Positions 52,629-63,075 of a stretch of 63,075 nucleotides of DNA are shown piece by piece. How positions within the stretch are numbered: the first letter of the stretch is position 1; each line of letters begins with the position of its first letter. This DNA comes from Notoacmeibacter sp. (GTDB lineage: Bacteria; Pseudomonadota; Alphaproteobacteria; Rhizobiales; Rhizobiaceae), in contig JAIOIW010000085.1 of NCBI GenBank assembly GCA_019912385.1, forward strand, positions 1 through 63,075. The letters run 5' to 3'. The notes below the pieces were generated by a model. The model searched no databases, was not told the origin of the DNA, and saw only the letters and a list, made by a program, of their open reading frames with translations. A program made the position numbers and the translations under genes.

Positions 52629-53531
52629 TCAGTCGAGGAAGTCGAGCATCGCGTCCGCGACCTCCCGCGGTTTCTCGTGCAGCACCCAGTGGGTGGCCCC
52701 GGCGATGCGGCGGATGACGAGGTTCGGCGCAAAGCGCTCGAGGCCTTCAAGGCAGGCCGGCGTTAGCGCGGTGTCGTTTTCGCCCCACACGACAAGGTGC
52801 GCCATGCGCACGCCCGCCGTCTGCGGCGTCAGCGCAAGCACGGGCGCCTCGCCCGGCGCCTTGCCGATGCCAGGCACGATCACCGGCGAACTGCGGTACC
52901 AGTTGAGCATGCCGGTAAGCGCGCCGGGCTGTGACCACGCGGCGCGGTACTCCGCCCGCAATTCGTCATCGAGCCAGGGCGCGGCGGAAAACTTCTCGAT
53001 CATGCCGAACAGCTTGGCAAATCCGTTCGCCGACAGCAGCGCCTCGGCATCGGCCTCGCACAGCCTGTTCATGTACTGGCTCGCCGCGCGCTGTGCCGAA
53101 TCGTTGATGATCGCGTTCTGGAAACACCACGGATGCACGCCGTTGGCGATGACAAGACGGCTTATTCGTTCCGGCCGCGCGAATGCCATGGCATAGGCGA
53201 CGGCCGAACCCCAGTCATGTCCGGCCAGGATGAAGGGGCGGTCCGGCGACAGCCGGTCGGCGAGCGCAAGCATGTCCTTGGCGAGCGTCCGCGTCCGATA
53301 GTCTTCTATCGCCTGCGGCCTGGAGGAAAGGTTGTAGCCCCGCTGGTCCGGAGCCACGACATGGTACCGGCCCGCCAGCCGCGCCATGACATCGCCCCAG
53401 GCGCGCCAGAATTCGGGAAAGCCGTGCAGGCAGAGCAGCAGCGGCGCATCGCCATTGCCCGCGGCGGCATAATGGATCGTGATGCCGTTGACCTCGGCGA
53501 AGGCGAAGCGCGGTTCGCGCGGCATGCACAT
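52629..53531 (-). CDS. Alpha/beta hydrolase, dehalogenase/epoxide hydrolase type
   Basis: The ATG at 53531, behind AGGAAAGG, gives 300 residues. The nucleophile is an Asp in AGHDWGSAVA, as in fluoroacetate and haloalkane dehalogenases and epoxide hydrolases, not a Ser; LHGFPEFWRAWGDVM gives the oxyanion hole and GATHWVLHEKP the catalytic His. The substrate cannot be decided from this. It lies behind trmJ in the same direction, with an 84-bp gap. Confidence 0.88.
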   Translation of the reverse strand: MCMPREPRFAFAEVNGITIHYAAAGNGDAPLLLCLHGFPEFWRAWGDVMARLAGRYHVVAPDQRGYNLSSRPQAIEDYRTRTLAKDMLALADRLSPDRPFILAGHDWGSAVAYAMAFARPERISRLVIANGVHPWCFQNAIINDSAQRAASQYMNRLCEADAEALLSANGFAKLFGMIEKFSAAPWLDDELRAEYRAAWSQPGALTGMLNWYRSSPVIVPGIGKAPGEAPVLALTPQTAGVRMAHLVVWGENDTALTPACLEGLERFAPNLVIRRIAGATHWVLHEKPREVADAMLDFLD

Positions 53532-53680
53532 GTTCCTTTCCTGCAAGCTGGTATCCCGGCAATGTCTATGCTGCTAGAGCATAGCTTTGCGTGGCCGTCA
53601 CACAATGCTATAGGGGCCGCGATTTCGACATTCCTATCCGGCGGCGGCTGCCGCCACATCCCGCAAACGAGGCAGCACTT

Positions 53681-54892
53681 ATGGCGAAGATCAAGGTGGA
53701 AAACCCGGTCGTCGAACTCGACGGCGACGAAATGACCCGCATCATCTGGCAGCTTATCAAGGAAAAGCTGATCCACCCCTACCTCGATATCGATCTGGAA
53801 TATTACGATCTTTCGATCCAGAAACGTGACGAGACCGATGACCAGATCACCGTCGATGCCGCTCACGCGATCAGCAAACACGGCGTCGGCGTGAAATGCG
53901 CCACGATCACGCCCGACGAAGCGCGCGTTGAGGAATTCGGCCTGAAGAAGATGTGGAAATCGCCGAACGGCACCATCCGCAACATCCTTGGCGGCGTCAT
54001 CTTCCGCGAACCGATCATCTGCAAGAACGTGCCGCGCCTCGTGCCGGGCTGGACCAAGCCGGTCATCGTCGGCCGCCATGCTTTCGGCGACCAGTACAAG
54101 GCGACCGATTTCCGCTTCCCCGGCAAGGGCAAGCTTTCCATCAAGTTCGTCGGCGACGATGGGGAGACGATCGAGCACGAGGTCTTTGACGCGCCCTCCT
54201 CGGGTGTCGCGATGGCGATGTACAATCTCGACGATTCGATCCGCGATTTCGCCCGCGCGTCGCTGAACTACGGCCTGCTGCGCGGCTATCCGGTCTATCT
54301 GTCGACCAAGAACACCATCCTCAAGGCCTATGACGGCCGCTTCAAGGATCTCTTCCAGGAAATCTACGAAACCGAATTCGAGGACAAGTTCAAGGAAGCA
54401 AAGATCTGGTACGAACATCGCCTGATCGACGACATGGTGGCCTCATCGCTCAAATGGTCCGGCGGCTATGTCTGGGCCTGCAAGAACTACGACGGGGACG
54501 TGCAGTCCGACACCGTGGCCCAGGGCTACGGCTCGCTCGGCCTGATGACCTCGGTGCTGATGTCGCCCGACGGCCGGACCGTTGAAGCCGAAGCCGCCCA
54601 CGGCACCGTCACCCGGCACTACCGCCAGCACCAGAAGGGCGAGGAAACCTCGACCAACTCGATCGCCTCGATCTTCGCCTGGACCCGCGGTCTCGCCCAC
54701 CGCGCCAAGCTCGACGATAACGCCGAGCTCAAGCGCTTTGCCGACACGCTGGAAAGGGTCTGCGTGAGCACCGTCGAGTCCGGCTACATGACCAAGGACC
54801 TCGCGTTGCTGATCGGCCCCGATCAGCCCTGGCTTTCCACCACCGGCTTCCTCGACAAGGTGGACGAGAACCTGGCCAAGGCGATGGCGTAA
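53681..54892 (+). CDS. icd: NADP-dependent isocitrate dehydrogenase
   Basis: The 403-residue protein resembles mitochondrial-type NADP-isocitrate dehydrogenase: [20 protein letters not shown], then [10 protein letters not shown] as substrate-binding segment and [14 protein letters not shown] in the NADP site. This is the homodimeric eukaryote-like form typical of Rhizobiales. ATG at 53681; the longer frame upstream has no match. It converts isocitrate to 2-oxoglutarate in the TCA cycle. Confidence 0.96.
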   Translation: MAKIKVENPVVELDGDEMTRIIWQLIKEKLIHPYLDIDLEYYDLSIQKRDETDDQITVDAAHAISKHGVGVKCATITPDEARVEEFGLKKMWKSPNGTIRNILGGVIFREPIICKNVPRLVPGWTKPVIVGRHAFGDQYKATDFRFPGKGKLSIKFVGDDGETIEHEVFDAPSSGVAMAMYNLDDSIRDFARASLNYGLLRGYPVYLSTKNTILKAYDGRFKDLFQEIYETEFEDKFKEAKIWYEHRLIDDMVASSLKWSGGYVWACKNYDGDVQSDTVAQGYGSLGLMTSVLMSPDGRTVEAEAAHGTVTRHYRQHQKGEETSTNSIASIFAWTRGLAHRAKLDDNAELKRFADTLERVCVSTVESGYMTKDLALLIGPDQPWLSTTGFLDKVDENLAKAMA

Positions 54893-54913
54893 CCGCTTCG
54901 TCGCCAGATTGAA

Positions 54914-54942
54914 AAAGCCGCGGAGCGATCCGCGGCTTTCGC
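54914..54942 (+). terminator. Hairpin terminator after icd
   Basis: An 11-bp perfect stem (54914-54924 with 54929-54939) with loop GCGA lies 22 bp after the icd stop. The T tract is only three bases and part of the stem, so termination is probable but not strong. Confidence 0.7.
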
Positions 54943-55171
54943 ATCGCCGCCGCTTCTGCCGGAAACGGCCACGCATTCGCGCCTCCGCTCGCGATCTTCC
55001 CCAACGTAAGCATTCGTTCACCGGTTCCCGGCAATATGCCGTGCGGGATACGTGGAATATCCAACCTGGCCGCTGTTTCCCCAGGTCGCGCCAGGAACGG
55101 GCTCCCGTACTCAAGTCGTCGGACGCTGGCGGCCGACGGCGAAGGCAATCGAGCAAGCGGGGCAAGCCGAA

Positions 55172-56368
55172 ATGCACTTCGACCCACTGACGCTGATGCT
55201 GCCGAGCGCCTTCGTGCTGCTGTTTGCGGGGATCATGTCGTCCTGCGGATATTATCGACTGAGGGGCGAAAAAGCTCTTCTATGGTGGTCGGCTGCCAGC
55301 CTGCTCAACGCATTGAGTGTGTCCCTGCTGATCATGGGAACGGCATGGGGCGAAGAGGCCCTGTTGGCGGCCGGCTCCTGCATTTCGACCGTGGCCGCGC
55401 CGCTCTATTGGGCCGGCATCAGAGGCTTCAACGGGCGCAAGGCGCCGGCCGCCGTCCTTGCCAGTGGCATTGCTGCATGGGTCGCCACGACGTTGCTGCT
55501 GCAGTTCGCCGGTCAAGACCCGAAATTCGGACCGATGATTGTCAGCTTGGCAGTCTGGCCGGTATTTGCCGTCGCCAGCATGGCCGAGCTATGGTCGACC
55601 CGCAACAATGGCCTTGTCTACCGCTGGCCGCTGATCGGTTTCCTGGCCCTGCATGGCTTTGCCTATCTGGGCGGCATCCATGATGCAATCAACGGCTACT
55701 TCGCCATCGGCGCCGCGCCGCCCCTGCTGAGCTGGTTCGGGATGGTTCATTTCGACACCATCGTCTTCGCGATGGGCGGAACCACAGCTCTCGTGCTGAT
55801 GGCCAGAGAGCGCCATGAACAAACCAGCATCGAAGCGGCCAACATTGACCCGTTGACCGGAGCGGCAAACCGGCGAATCCTCTTCGATGGCGCCGAACGG
55901 CTTCACCAGCGCTGCAGCGAAACCAATTCGCCGTTGTCGGTTGTCATGTTCGACCTCGATCACTTCAAGCGCATCAACGACACGCTCGGCCACAAGGCAG
56001 GCGACAAGGTGATCAGGGGCTTTGCCGACGTCATGCGATCGTTTCTGCGCGCGAACGATCTGTTCGGCCGCTACGGCGGAGAAGAATTCGTCCTCATCCT
56101 GCCCAATGTCTCGACGAAGGCTGCCTATGCGATCGCGGACAGGGCACGGCACGCATTTTCGAAGAGCTACTCGCACCTCGACGGCCACCCGATCGGCATG
56201 ACGGTGAGCGCCGGCGTCGCCCTGGCTGCGCCGGACAACACGCTCGACACGGCACTGGCGGCGGCCGACACCGCGATGTATGCCGCGAAGCAGGCAGGCC
56301 GCAACCGCGTCATGTGCGCCGGAAGCGCTCTCTCCGGCTCGGAGGACAACATCGTCAGGATCGCCTGA
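55172..56368 (+). CDS. Diguanylate cyclase with membrane-bound sensor region
   Basis: I take the ATG at 55172; the frame is open from 55052. The 398-residue protein has about seven hydrophobic segments (residues 1-215) and a GGDEF domain (about 220-385). The active site is GGEEF, and DFDHFK-type FDLDHFKRINDTLGH supplies the metal-binding Asp. It is probably active in making c-di-GMP, and no clear RxxD inhibitory site is seen. It adds to the c-di-GMP theme set by the PilZ protein at 9379. Confidence 0.9.
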   Translation: MHFDPLTLMLPSAFVLLFAGIMSSCGYYRLRGEKALLWWSAASLLNALSVSLLIMGTAWGEEALLAAGSCISTVAAPLYWAGIRGFNGRKAPAAVLASGIAAWVATTLLLQFAGQDPKFGPMIVSLAVWPVFAVASMAELWSTRNNGLVYRWPLIGFLALHGFAYLGGIHDAINGYFAIGAAPPLLSWFGMVHFDTIVFAMGGTTALVLMARERHEQTSIEAANIDPLTGAANRRILFDGAERLHQRCSETNSPLSVVMFDLDHFKRINDTLGHKAGDKVIRGFADVMRSFLRANDLFGRYGGEEFVLILPNVSTKAAYAIADRARHAFSKSYSHLDGHPIGMTVSAGVALAAPDNTLDTALAAADTAMYAAKQAGRNRVMCAGSALSGSEDNIVRIA

Positions 56369-56402
56369 TCCGGCCGCCTCGGCGCCCGGCCTGTGGCCCA
56401 AA

Positions 56403-57014
56403 TCACGCCGCCGGCGCGTCAGGCTGCGGGCACAGCAGCGCCGCCACCGTTTCCGAGAGACGCTGCGCCAGTTCGTCGCGATCGCGCTCGCCCGCCGTCC
56501 AGCTGTCGCGCCGATGGCCCAGGATCTGGCTGATGCCGCCGACGAGCAGAGTGAAGCTCAACTCCACATCCACCCTGAACGTCGCGTCCGCCGCGCCGAG
56601 GATGGTGCGGATTTCGGCGATTGCGCGGGCCCGGCCGGCTTGCAGCGCCGCTATCACCTCGTCGTCGAACAGATGCAGCCGCAACAGGATTTGGACGGTC
56701 GCCGGCCGTCCGGCAAGCGCGCGGATATAGGCCTGCAGACACGCGACAAACCGCTCGCGCGCCGATCGCGTTCCGATATCGGCGGGCAGCAGCGCACGCA
56801 ATTCGGCGGCGCTCGGCATGAAGTCGTCGCTTTCGGCAAAGGCGATGATCAGGCCCGACAGGCCGCCGAAATAGCGGTAGAGCAAGGCCTTGTTGACGCC
56901 GGCGCGCAGCGCGACGCGCTCGGCGGTGAGCCGGCCGGGCCGCACCAGCTCGGCAGCCAGCCCGGCGATCAGCGCCTTCCGCGTCCTGTCCTGCTGGCTT
57001 GACTTTCCGCTCAT
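56403..57014 (-). CDS. TetR family regulator
   Basis: The 203-residue protein starts MSGKSSQQDRTRKALIAG and has the TetR HTH (about residues 10-55; LTAERVALRAGVNKALLYRYFGG). The ligand region has no known relative that I can name. It is divergent from the DUF6178 gene at 57115, with an imperfect palindrome at 57025-57046 in between, so it probably represses itself and that gene. Confidence 0.88.
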   Translation of the reverse strand: MSGKSSQQDRTRKALIAGLAAELVRPGRLTAERVALRAGVNKALLYRYFGGLSGLIIAFAESDDFMPSAAELRALLPADIGTRSARERFVACLQAYIRALAGRPATVQILLRLHLFDDEVIAALQAGRARAIAEIRTILGAADATFRVDVELSFTLLVGGISQILGHRRDSWTAGERDRDELAQRLSETVAALLCPQPDAPAA

Positions 57015-57024
57015 TTCGCCTCAT

Positions 57025-57046
57025 GTAACGGTAACGTTACTATTAC
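57025..57046. promoter_or_regulatory. Candidate TetR operator
   Basis: An imperfect 22-bp palindrome with the exact core GTAACGTTAC (57031-57040) and outer GTAA/TTAC arms lies 11 bp before the TetR start and 69 bp before the DUF6178 start. Place and symmetry fit an operator used by the TetR protein for both genes. Confidence 0.7.
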
Positions 57047-57114
57047 TGATTGCCCGACACCTAGCACAGCACACGGCTGTGCGAAAGCGGCGGATCAACA
57101 AGGCGACTTCGACC

Positions 57115-58728
57115 ATGGCATCGCGTTCCCTGCGGCTGCACCAGCCGACTTCCCGCCAGCTCATCGAACGCATCGTCCACACGCCGCAAATGGCCGCAAC
57201 CGTGCAGGCGCTGGCGCCGCACACGCTTGGCGCGCTGATCGACCACATCGGCCTTCAGGACTGCGGCGATCTGATCAGCCTGGCAACGACGAAACAGATC
57301 GAGCGCATCTTCGACGCGGATTTGTGGACCGCCGACCGGCCTGGCGTCGAAGCGCGGTTTGCCGGCGAGCGATTCGTGCTCTGGCTGCAGGTGATGCTCG
57401 AAGTCGGCGAGCGTTTCGCCGCCGAAAAGCTCGAGGAACTGCCGGAGGACCTGGTCGTCCTGGCGCTGCAGCGCGCCGTCCTCGTCGTCGACAGCGACGT
57501 CCTGCGGTGCGCGAGGGGCGATGATGACGACAGCGATCTGACCGAAAAGGCCCTGGCCAGCAGCCTCTATGAAGAGTTCGACGAATACATGGTCATCGCC
57601 CGCCGCCATGATGGCTGGGACGCGATCCTCGCCGTCCTGGTTGCGCTCGACGCCACCAACCGGGCGCTGCTACTGCGCCTGCTCGATCGCTGCTGCTTCC
57701 TGTCCGGCGAATATATCGAGGACAATGGCGGCCTCTATGACGTTCTGACTTCCGAACAGATGCTCGAAGGCGACCTCGCCGGCGAACGCGAGGACCGGCT
57801 TTCCGACGAGGGTTTTGTTGCCCCTGCCGCGGCCGCCGGTTTCCTCAACCTGGCGCGCCGGACCGATCCGGGCGCCGTCGCGGCGGCGGGACGCGACCCC
57901 GTAACGCGGGCCTGGTTGAAACAGCAGCAGCGCATCGCCGCCACGCCACGGCCGGCCGCCGCGGCGCTGGCATCTCGCGCCGGCCGCGACCTCGCCACGC
58001 TCGAGGCCCTGATCGCCAGCGTCACCGATGAACCGCCCGCCCCTCTAGCCGAACCGCGCCTGCTGCTATCTGCCGGATCCGCGGGCGCGTCCGCCGACAC
58101 CGACGGCCTGTTTCGCAGCGCCCTCGACGCGCTCGGCGCGCGCGACATGGCCTCCCATGCGCGTCGCCTCGACGAGATCGCCTTTCTCGGCAATATCCTG
58201 GTTTCGGGCTGTCCGCTCGGCGCGCGCCCGTTCCGCCCCTACGAGGCGATCATGGCCACGGCGGCGATCTGCAATCTCGGGCTGGAACGGCTGGCCGGCG
58301 CGCCCGCGAACCCGGCCGATCCGGCTGCCGCCGCCGACCTGCTGGCCGAACGCGGCGCTGACGGCGCGTTCCGCGTCGGTTTCTCGATTCTGCACCATGA
58401 CGTCGCCCGGGCGACGCTGGCCGGCCTTGCCGGTATCATCGGCCAGGCGGTGAGCGCGCCGGGTCGGGACCGGCTGCGCGCGGCCGCCGCCGCGGCGCAA
58501 AGCGCAGCTGCGCCGTGGCGGTTCACCGTGATGCTGGATCAACTGCACCACCGTTTCGATGACGCGACCCTGGATACGCTGCGGCACCTTCTGGCCGAGT
58601 GCCCGGTTTTGGCGGGACAGCTAGCGCGCGTCGCCAGCCCGCAACGCCGCATCGACGGCGCGCGCGCCTTCATCTCCAGCCATGCCGATGTCGATGCGGT
58701 CCGCCGCTTTGTCGCAAACCTTCGATGA
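57115..58728 (+). CDS. DUF6178 family protein
   Basis: With the ATG at 57115 the product has 537 residues and is rich in leucine, alanine and acid groups, an all-helical protein. It fits my memory of DUF6178, where segments like ALIDHIGLQDCGDLISLATTK, RIFDADLWT and an acidic YDVLTSEQMLEGDLAGERE region recur. Nearly all members I recall are from other phyla (such as Geobacter), so its presence here may be from transfer. Function is unknown. A divergent TetR gene and shared palindrome suggest it is induced by a small molecule. Confidence 0.65.
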   Translation: MASRSLRLHQPTSRQLIERIVHTPQMAATVQALAPHTLGALIDHIGLQDCGDLISLATTKQIERIFDADLWTADRPGVEARFAGERFVLWLQVMLEVGERFAAEKLEELPEDLVVLALQRAVLVVDSDVLRCARGDDDDSDLTEKALASSLYEEFDEYMVIARRHDGWDAILAVLVALDATNRALLLRLLDRCCFLSGEYIEDNGGLYDVLTSEQMLEGDLAGEREDRLSDEGFVAPAAAAGFLNLARRTDPGAVAAAGRDPVTRAWLKQQQRIAATPRPAAAALASRAGRDLATLEALIASVTDEPPAPLAEPRLLLSAGSAGASADTDGLFRSALDALGARDMASHARRLDEIAFLGNILVSGCPLGARPFRPYEAIMATAAICNLGLERLAGAPANPADPAAAADLLAERGADGAFRVGFSILHHDVARATLAGLAGIIGQAVSAPGRDRLRAAAAAAQSAAAPWRFTVMLDQLHHRFDDATLDTLRHLLAECPVLAGQLARVASPQRRIDGARAFISSHADVDAVRRFVANLR

Positions 58729-58772
58729 CCGCGCGGGCCGCCGGCCGGCCCCGACCGGTCGGCGTGCCCGGC

Positions 58773-61439
58773 TTATCCGGCAGCCAACGCCGCGCGCACC
58801 GCGGCGATCGCCTCGCTTGCCTTGGTACCGTCCGGCCCGCCGGCCTGTGCCATGTCGGGCCGGCCGCCGCCGCCCTTGCCGCCCAGCGCCTCGGATGCCT
58901 TGCGCACGAGTTCGACGGCGCTGAACCGACCGGTCAGGTCGTCGGTTACGGCCACCACGACACTCGCCTTGCCGTCCTCGCCGACGCCGATGAAGGTGAC
59001 GACGCCGGAGCCCAGCGCCTGCTTGCCCTCGTCGGCAAGCGGCTTGAGGTCTCTGGGCGACACGCCCTCGACCACCTTGCCCATGAAGGCGATGCCGGCA
59101 ACATCCTCGCGCGCGCTCTGCCCGCCGCCTGCCGAACCGCCACCCAGCGCCAGCTTGCGCCTGGCATCATTGAGTTCGCGTTCGAGCCGCCGGCGCTCTT
59201 CCAGAACCGCCGCCAGCCGCGCCTCGGCCTCGCCCGGCGCGACCTTCAGCGCCGCGGCCATCGATTTCACCCGGCGGTCCTGCTCGTCGAGATAATGGCG
59301 CGCATCCTCGCCGGTCAGTGCCTCGATGCGCCTGACCCCGGCCGCGACCGCGTTTTCGGCAACCACCCGCACGAGGCCGATGTCGCCGGTCGCGCGCACA
59401 TGGGTACCGCCGCACAGTTCCACCGAATAGGTCTTGCCGGCTTTCTCGCCGCGAGTCGCCATGCCCATGGATACGACGCGCACCTCGTCGCCGTATTTCT
59501 CGCCGAACAGCGCCATCGCGCCCTCGGCGATGGCGTCGTCCACCGCCATCAGCCGGGTCGTCACCGGCGCGTTCTGCAGCACCACCTCGTTGGCTATGTC
59601 CTCGATGCGCGCCAGTTCCTCAGGGCCGATCGGCTTGGGGTGGGAAAAGTCGAAGCGTAGCCGGTCGGGGGCGACCAGCGAGCCCTTCTGCGCCACATGG
59701 CTGCCCAGCACCTCGCGCAACGCCTCGTGCACCAGGTGGGTGGCCGAATGGTTGGCGCGCAACCGCGTGCGCCGCGCATGATCGACCCTGAGCTCGACCG
59801 CCTCGCCGGCCTTCACCGTGCCTTCGCTCACGCGGGCAAGGTGCACGAACAGTCCGTCCGCCTTTTTCTGCGTGTCAGTGACCGTCAGGCGGAAGCCGTC
59901 GCCGGCAATCGTGCCGGTGTCGCCCATCTGGCCACCGGATTCGCCATAGAACGGCGTCTGGTTGACGACGACGGCAACCTCGTCGCCCTCGCCGGCCGAC
60001 GCAACCTCCACACCGCCCTTGACGAGCGCCTGGATGACGCCTTCGGCGCGTTCGGTCTCGTAGCCCAGGAATTCCGTCGCCCCGGCCTTTTCGCGAAGGG
60101 CGAACCAGATCGCCTCCGTGGCCGCCTCGCCCGAGCCGGCCCAGTTGGCGCGCGCCTCCGCCTTCTGGCGCTCCATCGCAGCGTTGAACGCGTCGGTGTC
60201 GACGCTGATGTCGCGCTGGCGCAACGCGTCCTGAGTGAGGTCGAGCGGGAAGCCGTAGGTATCGTAGAGCTTGAACGCCGTCTCGCCGTCGAGCACCGCG
60301 CCGGCGTCGAACCCGCCTGTCGCCTCTTCCAGCAGGGAAAGGCCGCGCGCCAGCGTCTTGCGGAAACGGGTCTCCTCCAGCTTCAGCGTTTCGGTGATCA
60401 GCGCCTCGCCGCGCTGCAACTCGGGATAGGCCTGGCCCATCTCGCGAACCAGCGCCGGCACCAGCCGCCACATCAGCGGATCGGCCGCGCCGAGCAACTG
60501 CGCGTGGCGCATGGCGCGGCGCATGATGCGGCGCAGCACGTAGCCGCGCCCCTCGTTCGACGGCAGCACGCCGTCGGCGATCAGGAAGCTCGCGGCGCGC
60601 AGATGGTCAGCGATGACGCGGTGGCTGGCGCGATGCTTGCCTTCGGCGGCAACGCCCGTCAGATCCTCCGAATGGCGGATCAGCGCCTTGAACAGGTCGA
60701 TATCGTAATTGTCGTGCTCGCCCTGCAGTACCGCTGCGATGCGTTCCAGCCCCATGCCGGTATCGATCGACGGGCGTGGCAGCTCGATGCGCTCGTCCTT
60801 CGTCACCTGCTCGTATTGCATGAAGACGAGATTCCAGATCTCGATGAACCGGTCGCCGTCCTCGTCGGGGCTTCCGGGCGGCCCGCCGGGAATGCCCTCG
60901 CCGTGATCGTAGAAGATTTCCGAGCACGGGCCGCAGGGACCGGTATCGCCCATCGCCCAGAAATTGTCGCTGGTCGGGATGCGGATGATCCGCTCGTCGG
61001 GCAGACCGGCGATCTTCTTCCAGTACTCCGCCGCATCGTCGTCGGTGTGGTACACGGTGACGAGCAGCCGCTCCTTCGGGATGTCGAATTCCTTCGTGAT
61101 CAGCGTCCAGGCAAGCTCGATCGCACGATCCTTGAAGTAGTCGCCGAAGGAGAAATTGCCGAGCATCTCGAAGAAGGTATGATGGCGCGCGGTGTAGCCG
61201 ACATTGTCGAGATCATTGTGCTTGCCGCCGGCGCGAACGCACTTCTGCGAGGTCGTAGCGCGCGAATAGGGCCGCGTTTCCAGCCCCGTGAACACGTTCT
61301 TGAACTGGACCATGCCGGCATTGGTGAACATCAATGTCGGATCGTTGCGCGGCACCAGCGGGCCGGAGGCAACGACCTCGTGCCCGTTCCTGGCAAAATA
61401 GTCGAGAAATGCCGACCTGATCTCGTTGACGCCGCTCAT
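58773..61439 (-). CDS. alaS: Alanyl-tRNA synthetase
   Basis: AlaRS charges tRNA(Ala). The 888-residue length is normal and all domains are there: class II catalytic core ([17 protein letters not shown]), editing domain with [11 protein letters not shown] and [13 protein letters not shown] zinc ligands, and the C-terminal DHHA1 part with [13 protein letters not shown]. The start ATG is at 61439. It lies downstream of recA on the same strand, the order found throughout the family. Confidence 0.98.
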   Translation of the reverse strand: MSGVNEIRSAFLDYFARNGHEVVASGPLVPRNDPTLMFTNAGMVQFKNVFTGLETRPYSRATTSQKCVRAGGKHNDLDNVGYTARHHTFFEMLGNFSFGDYFKDRAIELAWTLITKEFDIPKERLLVTVYHTDDDAAEYWKKIAGLPDERIIRIPTSDNFWAMGDTGPCGPCSEIFYDHGEGIPGGPPGSPDEDGDRFIEIWNLVFMQYEQVTKDERIELPRPSIDTGMGLERIAAVLQGEHDNYDIDLFKALIRHSEDLTGVAAEGKHRASHRVIADHLRAASFLIADGVLPSNEGRGYVLRRIMRRAMRHAQLLGAADPLMWRLVPALVREMGQAYPELQRGEALITETLKLEETRFRKTLARGLSLLEEATGGFDAGAVLDGETAFKLYDTYGFPLDLTQDALRQRDISVDTDAFNAAMERQKAEARANWAGSGEAATEAIWFALREKAGATEFLGYETERAEGVIQALVKGGVEVASAGEGDEVAVVVNQTPFYGESGGQMGDTGTIAGDGFRLTVTDTQKKADGLFVHLARVSEGTVKAGEAVELRVDHARRTRLRANHSATHLVHEALREVLGSHVAQKGSLVAPDRLRFDFSHPKPIGPEELARIEDIANEVVLQNAPVTTRLMAVDDAIAEGAMALFGEKYGDEVRVVSMGMATRGEKAGKTYSVELCGGTHVRATGDIGLVRVVAENAVAAGVRRIEALTGEDARHYLDEQDRRVKSMAAALKVAPGEAEARLAAVLEERRRLERELNDARRKLALGGGSAGGGQSAREDVAGIAFMGKVVEGVSPRDLKPLADEGKQALGSGVVTFIGVGEDGKASVVVAVTDDLTGRFSAVELVRKASEALGGKGGGGRPDMAQAGGPDGTKASEAIAAVRAALAAG

Positions 61440-61650
61440 TGCACCCTGGCCCTGTCCGAATTGCCGCCGCAGCGGGAGAAACAAACGCGCCTTTTATCGG
61501 GCGGATTCAGGACTGTCCAGAATTCCCGCGCACGCCATGCCGCTGCATTTGGCGGGCGCGGCTTGCGCCGTCACCGCACCCGGCCCGGTCAAACAGGCCA
61601 GGAAACCCCGCCGTCATCCTGTCCCCTCGCCGGAGCGGACCGGAAGCCGC

Positions 61651-61679
61651 AAACGAAACCGCCGGAAAAGCTCCGGCGG
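61651..61679 (-). terminator. Rho-independent terminator after recA
   Basis: An 8-bp stem (61659-61666 with 61672-61679) with a five-base loop is followed on the minus strand by TTTCGTTT. It is 53 bp after the recA stop and separates recA from alaS. Confidence 0.8.
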
Positions 61680-61732
61680 ATCGCGTCACTGCAGTCGTGG
61701 GATTTAAGGCCGGAAAGCGCGCGGCGTGCCGC

Positions 61733-62830
<1,098 letters not shown>

Positions 62831-62887
62831 GATACTCACCCCTTCCTCGACATTGAAGCCCGCTCACCGCGATGCACTATCTATTTT

Positions 62888-62967
62888 GTACCTTTTTTGT
62901 TCCGCTTGTTCAAGAGGGCGAACATATTGAAAAACAAAGATAATGCAATTTTGTTCGAAATTTGTTC
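62888..62967 (-). promoter_or_regulatory. LexA/SOS box region of recA
   Basis: Alphaproteobacterial LexA binds GTTC-N7-GTTC (GAAC-N7-GAAC in reverse). A perfect site is at 62953-62967 and a site with one mismatch (GTAC-N7-GTTC) at 62888-62902, about 58 bp from the recA start. The stretch is AT-rich. The closer, imperfect site is better placed for repression, while the distant one is the better match. Confidence 0.75.
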
Positions 62968-63075
62968 CGAAAATCGGCTGGTCGGCAAACGACGGCGAAC
63001 GCCTGGATCGGTGCCGCCCGGCGCGGTTTGCCCCGAATCGCCGGCGATCACGTCAGGCGATGGAACCCGGGAACT
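62968..63075. other. Window end, no gene assigned
   Basis: The last 108 bases are GC-rich again. Read on the minus strand a frame without stop runs through them, so they could hold the end of a gene lying beyond the window, but the piece is too short to name. Confidence 0.3.

Noticed and set aside
61440-61650. T-box or other tRNA-sensing leader for alaS
   Set aside because: No T-box sequence or suitable hairpin is seen, and T-boxes are not expected in alphaproteobacteria.

Overview
The window is a 63 kb, GC-rich, densely packed stretch of chromosome from an alphaproteobacterium, most likely of the order Hyphomicrobiales (Rhizobiales). The pointers are a B17.2/NDUFA12-type complex I subunit, a DUF1476 protein (the F1-ATPase zeta inhibitor of alphaproteobacteria), DUF3126, DUF6455, DUF2155 and PAS_5 proteins, a split purS/purQ/purL set, and an alphaproteobacterial SOS box (GAAC-N7-GAAC type) upstream of recA. 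The species cannot be named from sequence alone. I see no rRNA, tRNA, CRISPR array, prophage or intact transposase gene.

Layout. 1-6310: end of accB, accC, aat, then on the minus strand a DUF2155 protein, NDUFA12, two GNAT acetyltransferases and gatB. 6498-11707: small signalling and envelope genes (DUF6455, CBS pair, rhomboid, PAS_5, double PilZ, LapG-type protease, gamma carbonic anhydrase) with a candidate minus-strand RNA or attenuator near 8300. 11741-20713: membrane proteins, cysE, a crotonase, two coupled hydrolases, DUF192, a double cold-shock protein, gloA, and the divergent FAD-oxidoreductase/mnmD pair. 20294-27028: a tightly packed minus-strand operon (flavin reductase, moxR, coxE, xdhC halves, MoeA/MobA fusion, exported hydrolase, DUF1330) that looks like the maturation kit for a molybdenum hydroxylase whose structural genes are not here. 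27153-35607: DUF1295, an ABC-type binding protein, P1 peptidase, purB, an excalibur-domain remnant, a TorF porin, an HpaI aldolase and DUF1476.

35856-44568 is the purine run purC-purS-purQ-lipoprotein, a divergent DUF1127/MocR pair, then purL-bolA-(Arg-rich protein)-grxD and a Bcr/CflA exporter. 44593-48360 holds a Tat dipeptidase, ttcA, a zinc-finger methyltransferase and rpsD. 48537-50014 is a small mercury-type operon merR/merT-merP-GDCCxxC without merA in the window. 50175-63075 returns to core genes: DUF4336, murI, trmJ, a dehalogenase-like hydrolase, icd, a GGDEF cyclase, a TetR/DUF6178 divergent pair, alaS and recA.

The most unusual non-coding structure is a pair of about 170 bp double-hairpin elements, in opposite orientation at 33198-33366 and 42655-42824, both bounded by CTAG and both supplying the stop codon of the adjacent gene. 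Two further palindromic elements lie at 2297-2490 and 29257-29521; each also overlaps a stop codon. The genes judged most likely to form a little-studied system are the cox-type maturation operon with its exported hydrolase, the PilZ/LapG-type neighbours, and the TetR-regulated DUF6178 gene.
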